Source of the DNA: Desulfobacterales bacterium
GTDB lineage: Bacteria; Desulfobacterota; Desulfobulbia; Desulfobulbales; Desulfocapsaceae
Assembly: GCA_013042695.1 (NCBI GenBank)
Contig: JABDPQ010000640.1
Coordinates: 1-7,818 of the forward strand
DNA length: 7,818 nt
Direction: 5' to 3'
Shown here in pieces: positions 1 to 5,991 of this stretch (the first letter of the stretch is position 1; every line of letters begins with the position of its first letter). The position numbers and the translations under genes are program-made. The notes under the pieces were generated by a model. The model saw nothing but the letters and a program-made list of their open reading frames with translations, did no database searches and had not been told where the DNA came from.

Positions 1-1299
1 ACCGCATTAGCAATGTACAGCTACGGTGCCGGCGGGCCGAAGACCGAGCCGCCGCCTAAAGCAAAAACCATTGCCGAACTTGCGGAAAGATACGACTCCA
101 GCAGATGCATCGACTGTCACGAAGAAGTCCACGATGAATGGTCAGAGTCTTTACACGCCCGCTCCATTCTTGGGTCACCCCGCACTGCTCCTACTATCAT
201 TACTGCTATCGAAAAGGGTTTGAAGCTATTCCCCTACTCAGGTGTCAAAGAAGACTCAGACATTACTGTAGAACATTTAATGTTGTGTATGAAATGCCAT
301 CTGCCCCAGCTTGACGAGGCAACAGATGATGTTGCCCGTGAAATAGTTGCAACCATTCGCGGCTGGCAACAGGCTTATCGTGATGAAGATTACGATAAAG
401 TGGATGAACTTGAGGAAACAATTGCCAGTCTGAATATCGGCTGCATGGTCTGCCACAATAAAGTAGCGCTGATCCACAAGTATGCAGACGGTTACCCGCA
501 GCCTGACACTGTCTATGGTTCTCAGGAAGGTGATCATGAAGATGAAGAATATGTGAAAATGGCAGTGGCTCCGGCGCTTGGTGAATCGATCTTCTGCGGC
601 CAGTGTCATGGGCATGGACCAAATTTTGAGTTTGATCATCCCTCGCAATGTGCCACGGCTTACGGGAGTTATCTGTTTGCCTATGTCGCACACGGAGGCA
701 ATGAATCCTGCCAGGAATGCCATATGGAGAAATCGGAACTCGGGCACAATATGCAGTCTTACCGAGATGAAACCATGATTGAAATGGCGTTTGATGTCAA
801 AGTCGAGGGACGCTCACTTTTCTGGCGTAAGGATAAAACTGACGGAGTGCTTCCAATCGGGGTTATCGACGTTGAAATTTACAATAAAACCGGACACGCA
901 ATTCCAGACGGCTGACCGACCCCAAACCGGCTGGTCCTGGATGTGACCGCGAAAACAATCGATGATGAAGAAGTATACAAAGAGCAAAAAATTTACATGC
1001 CGTTTCCTGGACGATTTGGCAGAGGCAAAGAAATGGGCCGTGGACCCTACGAAAAGAGTGGTATTCTCAGAGAAACCAGTATCGGACCTCTGGCTCGAGT
1101 TCATGAGACTTTCGAGATTACTTATCCCTTCGAAGATGTTGCCAAAGGAGATGCGACGAGAAGAGAACTTCTTAATGATGAGCTTGTCGTATCAGTCGTG
1201 CTTTGGTACGTGCCATTTGGAGAATTCGACGGCAGTGAGGTGGTCTTCTACGAAGAAGAGAAAAAACTCGATTTAAAAACCGAATGGATATGGAGATAA
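1..1299 (+). CDS. Exported pentaheme c-type cytochrome selenoprotein, 5' partial, TGA read as Sec
   Basis: The reading frame is open from base 1, so the true start lies upstream; an ATG at 13 is probably internal. The first codons read T-A-L-A, which resembles the end of a Sec signal peptide with an AxA cleavage site, as expected for a periplasmic or surface c-type cytochrome. Five CxxCH haem-attachment motifs are visible (first Cys at window codons 36, 96, 148, 199 and 237: CIDCH, CMKCH, CMVCH, CGQCH, CQECH). The haem part is followed by a haem-free C-terminal domain opening with TGHAIPDG. There the frame meets TGA (913-915, codon 305), then continues without shift as PTPNRLVLDV to TAA at 1297-1299. 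The GHxxPxG-(x)-P...R pattern is, as I recall, common in such cytochromes and runs straight across the TGA, so I read it as Sec. The visible product is 432 residues. Probable role: extracytoplasmic electron transfer; substrate unknown. A nonsense mutation or sequencing error is the alternative. Confidence 0.8.
913..915 (+). other. In-frame TGA, predicted selenocysteine codon (cytochrome)
   Basis: TGA lies between GGC (Gly) and CCG (Pro) in the cytochrome frame. Upstream (TGHAIPDG) and downstream (PTPNRLVLDV) sequences belong to one conserved-looking segment, and the downstream frame stays open for 127 further codons. A SECIS-like hairpin begins within 12 nt. The Sec does not belong to a CxxCH motif, and no Cys lies within several residues of it, so it does not form a classical CxxU redox pair. 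Confidence 0.75.
923..943 (+). promoter_or_regulatory. Putative bacterial SECIS hairpin downstream of TGA 913-915
   Basis: CCGG (927-930) pairs with CTGG (937-940), including one G-U pair, and closes a six-base loop CUGGUC (931-936). CA (923-924) pairs with TG (942-943) below a small internal loop. The GGUC in the apical loop matches the key element of the Escherichia coli fdhF SECIS, which SelB recognises. GGU starts 17 nt after the TGA, within the usual bacterial distance. The stem is short and contains a wobble, so alternative folds exist (for example ACC 926-928 with GGT 933-935). Confidence 0.6.
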
Positions 1300-1331
1300 A
1301 TAGCTTGGTAAAAAAACTCTAGTCCAACTAC

Positions 1332-1424
1332 CCCGCATGAGTGATGATTCACTGCTCCTAAACAAGAAAACGTGAATTGTCTTGATCTACTTAGCTATCA
1401 AGTTATAAGAGATCCTTATGCGGG
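1332..1424. repeat. Long-range inverted repeat, possible structured RNA
   Basis: CCCGCAT (1332-1338) is the perfect reverse complement of ATGCGGG (1418-1424). If C1331 is bulged, pairing extends outwards with gaps through AAC (1326-1328) and GTT (1427-1429). The 79 nt inside include AGTGA/TCACT with a 4-nt loop and CTTGAT/ATCAAG with a 10-nt loop, so a branched structure is possible. ATAAG/CTTAT (1405-1409/1415-1419) overlaps the closing stem by two bases and would compete with it. It may be a 3'-UTR structure or an unrecognised small RNA; function is unknown. Confidence 0.4.
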
Positions 1425-1467
1425 TTGTTTGGTCATTCCATCTAAAAAAGTTTTCATATAGTCCATG

Positions 1468-1491
1468 TCATCATCGAATTCCTGATGATGA
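1468..1491. repeat. Perfect 8-bp hairpin
   Basis: TCATCATC (1468-1475) pairs with GATGATGA (1484-1491) around an 8-nt loop. No T run follows on the + strand, so it is not a canonical intrinsic terminator. It could be an operator-like dyad or part of an RNA structure. Confidence 0.4.
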
Positions 1492-1514
1492 GTCTTCTGA
1501 AATCAGTATACATC

Positions 1515-1559
1515 TTGCAATATATTTTATCGGTCTGTGACATGATCGATAGATTGCAA
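1515..1559. repeat. Nested inverted repeat upstream of the rhodanese promoter
   Basis: TTGCAAT (1515-1521) pairs with ATTGCAA (1553-1559), and inside it TATCG (1528-1532) pairs with CGATA (1547-1551). It ends about 30 bp before the -35 element, a position where an activator could bind. A TGTGA half-site lies in the centre, but no matching right half is present. Confidence 0.35.
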
Positions 1560-1590
1560 CCACCTTCATAACTATTTAGTTAATTAATTA

Positions 1591-1618
1591 TAGACATTTT
1601 GTTATTCTGCGCTATTAT
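1591..1618 (+). promoter_or_regulatory. Sigma70-like promoter of the rhodanese gene
   Basis: TAGACA (1591-1596; 5 of 6 to TTGACA) and TATTAT (1613-1618; 5 of 6 to TATAAT) are separated by 16 bp in an A+T-rich stretch. The predicted transcription start is near 1625, leaving a leader of about 44 nt. This suggests the rhodanese gene is transcribed independently of the cytochrome gene. Confidence 0.55.
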
Positions 1619-1655
1619 GATTAATCAAAAGCAATATAACGTAATGTAAATGAAC

Positions 1656-1661
1656 AGGAGG
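1656..1661 (+). promoter_or_regulatory. Ribosome binding site of the rhodanese gene
   Basis: AGGAGG ends 7 nt before the ATG at 1669. It is a near-perfect Shine-Dalgarno sequence and fixes the start codon, which is also immediately followed by a lipoprotein signal peptide. Confidence 0.8.
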
Positions 1662-1668
1662 AACATCA

Positions 1669-3003
1669 ATGACAAAAAATACCACGGTAATACAGCTATT
1701 GGCGATCATGGCTGCATCTTTTATGTTTTTTGGCTGTGCTCAGGATATGACCTCAACCAGTCAATCTTCCAAGCCGGCAGCAGCTAAAGTTGAAAAGCAA
1801 TCTGAGACAGTTTTTAAAGGCCCCATAGTTGGTCGGTCTAATAAAGCGAAAACCATATCCATTACTGTTGGCAAGGGCGATCAGGCCAAGACCATGATGG
1901 TTCGCTTTGACGATAATACCAAAGGCTTGGAATTCGCTCAAAAAGGTGAAGCGGCTATCATTAATTGGGAGCAGCGCAACAATGAGAAGTTTGCCACCGT
2001 TATCAAACCCAAATTAGCGAAGTTACCGGACGGAGTTACCGAGATCAAAGTCGATGAAATGTATTCTCTGCTTGAGGCGCATGTCCCTCTGACGCTTGTC
2101 GATGCCCGTCCGAAATTACGCTACGACCAAGGGCATCTTCCTGGATCCATCAGCATTCCAGTTCCAAAGCTCAAGGAAATGAAGGCAAAAGTCCTGCCGA
2201 CTGACAAAGATGAATTGCTCGTTTTTTATTGTGGTGGATACACCTGAGGCATGTCTACAACTAACGCCGGTCTGGCGAAAAAACTTGGTTATAAAAATGT
2301 TCGTGTTTTCCTTGCTGGCGAGCCAGCTTGGTCTAAAGCCGGATATCCCGTCTATGCCTCAAACGAATATGTAAGCAAAGGCAACATTGTGCTGCTTGAT
2401 CTGCGCACCCAGGGAGAGACGGTCAAGGGAAGAATACCTCGAGCTATTCCACTTACCTATGAAGAGCTTGAAGATCGGATAGACGACATTCCCCGTAATG
2501 CTCCCGTTATCATTTATAGTCATCGACAGGAAGATGTGCTGGAAGCTTATGAGGATTTACGAGATGAAGGTTTTAAGAAAGTCGCACTGGTCAAAGGAAA
2601 TTATGATGGCTGGGTGACATCGGGAGGTAAAATAGAAACAGGGCCCGTATTTTCTACAGAAATCAAATGGGTACGAATACTTGGTAAGGGTGAAGTCTCT
2701 GTGGCAGAGTTTAAAAAAGCGGTAAGCGGAGAAACACCGGGTGTCTATATTATCGATGCTCGGACTCCGGAAGAAATTCAAGAGCTTGGCATATTCCCTA
2801 ACACGGTCAACATTCCACTTGATGAAATTCCTTTGAAAATGAGTGACATTCCCAAGGACAAGCAGGTCTTTGTTCATTGTTCAACAGGAGCTCGCGCTGA
2901 TCTGGCTTATCGAGAACTGGTTAAAAACGGCTATAATGTCAAGTTTCTCTTGCTTAACATCAGTGATCCTGAGTGTGATTGTCCGATAATCATGCCTAAT
3001 TAA
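1669..3003 (+). CDS. Lipoprotein with three rhodanese domains, selenoprotein (TGA 2245-2247 = Sec)
   Basis: The 444-residue product spans one in-frame TGA (codon 193). Residues 1-22 form a signal peptide ending FMFFGC, a slightly atypical lipobox with Cys23 as lipidation site; the following Ala favours the outer membrane. A small domain of unknown type covers about 48-115. Three rhodanese-like domains follow. Domain 1 (about 125-225) has active-site loop CGGYTU with Cys188 and Sec193. Domain 2 (about 235-315) has Ser284 where the catalytic Cys is expected (YSHRQED), so it is probably catalytically dead. Domain 3 (about 335-425) has a Cys404 loop, HCSTGARA. The tail carries C436 and C438 as ECDC. 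Rhodanese domains transfer sulfane sulfur through a cysteine persulfide; here Sec sits at the loop position often held by Arg or Cys and could form a selenenylsulfide with Cys188. Likely role: extracytoplasmic sulfur transfer or thiol redox chemistry; substrate unknown. A strong terminator follows the gene. Confidence 0.88.
2245..2247 (+). other. In-frame TGA, predicted selenocysteine codon (rhodanese)
   Basis: TGA follows TAC ACC (Tyr-Thr) in the catalytic loop of rhodanese domain 1 and precedes GGC ATG (Gly-Met). The remaining helix and strand of the same fold (LAKKLGYKNVRVFLAGEPAW) continue in frame immediately after it. A CGGYTC loop is what I recall from related sulfur-bacterial rhodaneses, making Sec a Cys replacement. 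A textbook SECIS hairpin follows. Confidence 0.88.
2265..2277 (+). promoter_or_regulatory. Bacterial SECIS hairpin downstream of TGA 2245-2247
   Basis: CGCC (2265-2268) pairs perfectly with GGCG (2274-2277), closing the loop GGUCU (2269-2273). The same GGUCU is found in the apical region of the E. coli fdhF SECIS. The loop starts 21 nt after the TGA, at the usual bacterial distance. A weaker lower stem can form between ACTAA (2260-2264) and TTGGT (2285-2289), with a 7-nt bulge on the 3' side. Confidence 0.82.
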
Positions 3004-3025
3004 TTGCCATATAACCTCCTCTTAC

Positions 3026-3066
3026 AAGGGAATAGTCAGAATATAGCCTGGCTATTCCCTTTTTTT
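3026..3066 (+). terminator. Intrinsic terminator after the rhodanese gene
   Basis: AAGGGAATAG (3026-3035) pairs over 10 bp with CTATTCCCTT (3052-3061), with an inner CAG/CTG extension (3037-3039/3048-3050). A run of seven T (3060-3066) overlaps the end of the stem. It lies 22 bp past the TAA at 3001-3003. This separates the rhodanese transcript from ettA. Confidence 0.9.
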
Positions 3067-3131
3067 ATTATCCAAAGTACACTGGGTGTAAATCCGCAAA
3101 CCCCAGAAAACCAATACCCAAGACCAATGTA

Positions 3132-4814
3132 ATGAGTAACGAAGACAATAAAATCATCTACTCGATGATAAAAGTGAGCAAGAGCTATGATGATAAGCCG
3201 GTATTAAAAGATATTTCATTATCCTATTTCTATGGAGCCAAAATCGGTGTCATTGGTCTCAATGGGTCTGGAAAAAGCACGTTGCTCAAAATTTTAGCAG
3301 GCATAGATCAGGAATTTAATGGGAAAACAGTTTTATCTCCCGGCTTCACAATTGATTACCTGGAACAGGAACCTCTGCTCAATTCTGATAAAACAGTCAA
3401 GGAAGTGGTCGAAGAAGGTTTGCAGGATACAATCGATTTAATGAATGAATTTAATGCCATCAATGAAAAATTTGCCGAGCCAATGAGTGACGATGAAATG
3501 CAGGCACTTATTGAACAGCAAGCCATTGTCCAGGAAAAGCTTGACACGCTGTCCGCTTGGGACATTGACAGCCGCCTTGATATGGCAATGGACGCCCTAC
3601 GCTGCCCGCCTGCTGAGGTAAAATGTGAGATCTTATCCGGTGGAGAGAAAAGACGCGTAGCGCTTTGCAGGATATTGCTTAAAAACCCTGACATTCTTCT
3701 ACTTGATGAACCTACTAACCATCTGGATGCAGAATCGGTTGCCTGGCTTGAGCACCACCTCCAGGATTACCAGGGTACGGTAATCGCCGTTACCCACGAT
3801 CGCTACTTTCTCGATAATGTTGCCGGTTGGATATTAGAACTCGATCGTGGCATTGGTATCCCCTGGAAAGGAAATTATTCCTCCTGGCTGGAACAAAAAG
3901 AAAAACGGCTGGCAGGAGAAGAAAAGCAGGAAAGTTATCGTCGCAGAACACTGAGCAGAGAGCTTGAGTGGATTCGCATGACACCAAAAGGCAGACGAAG
4001 TAAATCAAAAGCACGAATAACTGCCTATGAACAAATGCTATCAACCGGTGGAGAATCACTCGCCAAGGACTTGGAGATATTTATTCCGCCCGGCCCCCGC
4101 CTTGGAAAGAAGGTAATAGTAGCGAGCAATGCCGCAAAGAGTTTTGGAGAAAAAGTTCTATTTACCGCCATGAATTTTGTCCTTCCTGCTGGTGGCATCG
4201 TCGGTGTCATTGGGCCAAACGGGGCTGGGAAAACAACACTTTTTAATATGATAACCGGGAAAGATAGGCCAGATATTGGAGAGATAGATCTTGGTGAAAC
4301 AGTAAAGCTCGCCTATGTGGACCAGAGCAGGGAGGCGTTAAATCCCGATCATTCTATTTGGCAGTCCATTTCTGATGGGCAAGATACTATCTGGCTTGGC
4401 ACAAAAGAGGTCAACAGCCGTGCCTATACGGCAAAGTTTAATTTTTCCGGTGCTGATCAGCAGAAAAAAGTTGGTCTTCTTTCAGGCGGACAGAGGAATC
4501 GTGTCCACCTGGCTAGAATACTCAAGGAGGGAGCCAATGTTCTTCTTCTCGATGAACCGACTAATGATTTGGATGTCAATACACTCAGGGCTCTTGAAGA
4601 GGCTTTGGAAAATTTTGCCGGTTGCGTCGTCGTTATCAGTCATGACCGCTGGTTTCTTGATCGCATCGCCACGCACATTCTTGCTTTTGAGGGTAACTCT
4701 GAAGTAGTCTGGTTTGAAGGAAATTATTCAGATTATGAGAAGGATAGAAAACGACGACTTGGAGCTGAGGCTGATTTGCCACAACGCATCAAATATCGTC
4801 AGCTCACTCGCTGA
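3132..4814 (+). CDS. ettA: Energy-dependent translational throttle protein EttA (ABC-F ATPase)
   Basis: The 560-residue protein (about 555 in E. coli) has two ABC ATPase domains in tandem and no membrane segment, as in ABC-F proteins that bind the ribosomal E site and gate early elongation according to the ADP/ATP ratio. Domain 1 has Walker A GLNGSGKST (42-50), signature LSGGEKRRVALC and Walker B LLLDEPTNHLDAES. The linker (P-site tRNA interaction motif) contains WKGNYSSWLEQKEKR and KGRRSKSKAR. Domain 2 has GPNGAGKTT, LSGGQRNRVHLARIL and LLLDEPTNDLD. The C-terminus RIKYRQLTR matches the family end, so the TGA at 4812-4814 is a true stop. The ATG at 3132 gives the usual N-terminus (IIYSMIKVSKSY), but no clear Shine-Dalgarno precedes it, and I see no convincing promoter in 3067-3131. 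It should have its own transcript because a terminator lies just upstream. The assignment rests on near-collinearity with EttA, as opposed to Uup or other ABC-F members. Confidence 0.95.
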   Translation: MSNEDNKIIYSMIKVSKSYDDKPVLKDISLSYFYGAKIGVIGLNGSGKSTLLKILAGIDQEFNGKTVLSPGFTIDYLEQEPLLNSDKTVKEVVEEGLQDTIDLMNEFNAINEKFAEPMSDDEMQALIEQQAIVQEKLDTLSAWDIDSRLDMAMDALRCPPAEVKCEILSGGEKRRVALCRILLKNPDILLLDEPTNHLDAESVAWLEHHLQDYQGTVIAVTHDRYFLDNVAGWILELDRGIGIPWKGNYSSWLEQKEKRLAGEEKQESYRRRTLSRELEWIRMTPKGRRSKSKARITAYEQMLSTGGESLAKDLEIFIPPGPRLGKKVIVASNAAKSFGEKVLFTAMNFVLPAGGIVGVIGPNGAGKTTLFNMITGKDRPDIGEIDLGETVKLAYVDQSREALNPDHSIWQSISDGQDTIWLGTKEVNSRAYTAKFNFSGADQQKKVGLLSGGQRNRVHLARILKEGANVLLLDEPTNDLDVNTLRALEEALENFAGCVVVISHDRWFLDRIATHILAFEGNSEVVWFEGNYSDYEKDRKRRLGAEADLPQRIKYRQLTR

Positions 4815-4889
4815 GTCAGAATTTGCAGGTAGCAAAAGCTAATAATATCTTTTTTTGACTTTTATGAAAATGGTGAGATTGATACATAT
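4815..4889. other. Convergent intergenic gap between ettA and the Hpt gene
   Basis: This is an A+T-rich 75-bp spacer. A run of seven T (about 4850-4856) follows a weak AAAG...CTTT dyad (within 4835-4853) that might help terminate ettA. The stem is too poor to call a terminator with confidence. Confidence 0.3.
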
Positions 4890-5213
4890 CTACAAATAAC
4901 CTAGCTTTTCTTTCATGCTCACCAGGATTTCATACTGGTTTTTGGCAATGAGCAAACTTCCCTGGCGCGCGTCAATTTCGATATTTTGAGCGATATCCTT
5001 GATTCCTGCTATCCCCAGACTTGCTGCTGCGCCTTTAATAGAGTGTGCAGCTCCGCGAACGAGACTTGAATCTTCTGAATGTATGCCATTTTGAATGATT
5101 TCAAGATCACTGGCGTAAGATTGCCTGAAAATCTCAAGAAGTTCCTCTAAAAGTTCAGTATCGTCAGCTGCCTGCTCAAGAGCGAACTGCCTATCCCATT
5201 TTAGCTCATCCAT
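4890..5213 (-). CDS. Free-standing Hpt (histidine phosphotransfer) domain protein
   Basis: The 107-residue product (ATG at 5213-5211, stop TAG at 4892-4890) is a single all-helical Hpt domain. The diagnostic motif AAHSIKGAAASLG contains the phosphorylatable His57 followed by Lys60-Gly61. Such proteins relay phosphoryl groups between a hybrid sensor kinase's receiver domain and a response regulator; no partner lies in the window. I chose the ATG at 5213 because AAGGA sits 4 nt upstream and MDELKWDRQFALEQAAD is a typical Hpt start. The frame stays open to a TTG at 5309, but those extra residues (rich in Lys, Arg and Tyr) look non-homologous. It lies downstream of tsaC on the same strand, about 150 bp away, and converges on ettA with 75 bp between stops. 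Confidence 0.85.
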   Translation of the reverse strand: MDELKWDRQFALEQAADDTELLEELLEIFRQSYASDLEIIQNGIHSEDSSLVRGAAHSIKGAAASLGIAGIKDIAQNIEIDARQGSLLIAKNQYEILVSMKEKLGYL

Positions 5214-5319
5214 ACATTCCTTTTTGGTTTTGGTCGGATATACGAGATTTCGCTTTAATTTTATCGAATGCGTGCGTATATATTCGCATAATTTTTCCTG
5301 CAATGTCAAAAGGCAAGCC

Positions 5320-5364
5320 TGAGACTAAAACCAGTTTAGCAAAAATCCTCCCTCTTGAGTCTCA
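5320..5364 (-). repeat. Inverted repeat and competing hairpin between tsaC and the Hpt gene
   Basis: On the - strand TGAGACT (5364-5358, including the tsaC stop TGA) is the reverse complement of AGTCTCA (5326-5320). A smaller hairpin, CTAAA-CTGGT-TTTAG (5339-5325), overlaps the second arm by two bases, so the two folds exclude each other. Between the arms is AGGGAGGA (5352-5345), a strong Shine-Dalgarno-like sequence. It is followed only by a tiny TTG-started frame that ends at TAG after five codons. No convincing T tract follows, so a terminator is not supported. Confidence 0.4.
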
Positions 5365-5991
5365 TTTAAACGCTGAAATATCGATTATTCCTTGACGTTT
5401 TATGTGAAGTTTTCCATTTATTTCTGCAATAATTGTTGAAGCCCCTTTTGCCTCGCACCTTCCACCATCTATAACCATATCAATTTCACTGCCAAGAGAT
5501 TCCATTACTTCAGCTGCTGTCGAGGCCGGTGTTTTTCCAGAAATATTAGCGCTTGTTGCGGTTATCGGCAAGTCAACAGCTCGACAAAGCTCTGTAGCTG
5601 TTCGACATGATGAAACCCTGATACCAATAGTCGATGTATCACCGGTTAATAGTGGATTGAGATGAGGCAAAGCCGGAAATAGCAATGTCAAAGGGCCGGG
5701 CCAGAAAGTATTGCACAATTTTTGGTAGGAAATGGGAAATTCACTGATCAGATCGTCTAGGCGATTTTTGTTATCAACGAGAACCAAAACCGGTTTTTTC
5801 GAGGATCGCTGTTTTATTTTGAAAAGACGCTTTAGAGCTTCTTCATTAAAAGGATTTACTGCAAGACCGTAGTATGTTTCAGTCGGTATGGAGACAATAC
5901 CGCCAGCCCTGATAACAGTCGCCGCTTGCAGGAGGTTATCAGAGCTGGTGGATGATAGTATTCTACAATTCGATTTTTTTTGCCTTTTCAT
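5362..5991 (-). CDS. tsaC: L-threonylcarbamoyladenylate synthase (TsaC/Sua5/YrdC family)
   Basis: The 209-residue protein makes threonylcarbamoyl-AMP from Thr, bicarbonate and ATP, the first step of t6A modification at position 37 of ANN-decoding tRNAs, in the cytoplasm. Family signatures are PTETYYGLA (36-44), the KxR...SKKP nucleotide-binding motif (KIKQRSSKKPVLVLV), WPGPLTLLF, the STIGIRV strand and ATSANISG. It has a YrdC domain only: the extra C-terminal Sua5 domain is absent, so it is the short TsaC type. The ATG at 5991-5989 lies inside the end of the purD-purE gene (29-nt overlap), with GGAAG just upstream, implying translational coupling. The stop is TGA (5364-5362). Confidence 0.93.
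   Translation of the reverse strand: MKRQKKSNCRILSSTSSDNLLQAATVIRAGGIVSIPTETYYGLAVNPFNEEALKRLFKIKQRSSKKPVLVLVDNKNRLDDLISEFPISYQKLCNTFWPGPLTLLFPALPHLNPLLTGDTSTIGIRVSSCRTATELCRAVDLPITATSANISGKTPASTAAEVMESLGSEIDMVIDGGRCEAKGASTIIAEINGKLHIKRQGIIDISAFK

Larger units (their letters stand above)
1300..1668. other. 369-bp intergenic region with multiple inverted repeats
   Basis: No protein-coding gene is apparent between the cytochrome and rhodanese genes. The first half contains a long-range inverted repeat (1332-1338 with 1418-1424) enclosing smaller dyads, AGTGA/TCACT (1340-1344/1349-1353) and CTTGAT/ATCAAG (1381-1386/1397-1402). The second half has an 8-bp hairpin at 1468-1491 and a nested dyad at 1515-1559. 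The final 80 bp are very A+T-rich and hold the promoter of the rhodanese gene. I do not recognise an RNA family, and there is no clear T-tailed terminator for the cytochrome gene. Confidence 0.6.

Noticed and set aside
13..1299. Cytochrome region as two separate genes (13-915 and 943-1299) or a pseudogene
   Set aside because: Both parts are in the same frame, one conserved-looking segment runs across the TGA with no shift, and a SECIS-like hairpin follows. The downstream part has no Shine-Dalgarno or start of its own.
1381..1402. FNR/CRP-type site TTGAT...ATCAA
   Set aside because: The half-sites are 10 bp apart, not the 4 bp of an FNR box.
1322..1433. Integron attC recombination site
   Set aside because: GTCCAAC (1322-1328) fits the RYYYAAC box and an inverted repeat follows, but the 3' box GTTTGGT misses GTTRRRY. 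No integrase or second site is seen, and the next gene ends in an ordinary terminator.
1321..1440. tRNA gene, in particular selC (tRNA-Sec)
   Set aside because: The 7-bp outer stem and inner dyads invite this reading, but there is no TTCRA T-loop, no proper T-stem and no CCA end.
1669..3003. Rhodanese region as two genes (1669-2247 and 2251-3003)
   Set aside because: The TGA splits a single rhodanese fold inside its active-site loop. The second part would lack a signal peptide and a ribosome binding site.
4812..4835. Sec read-through at the ettA TGA
   Set aside because: The protein already has full EttA length with the conserved RIKYRQLTR end, and the frame beyond hits TAG after five codons.
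5214..5330. Pyrrolysine (TAG) read-through extending the Hpt protein at its N-terminus
   Set aside because: TAG is used as the stop of both purD-purE and the Hpt gene, and the extension has no recognisable homology.
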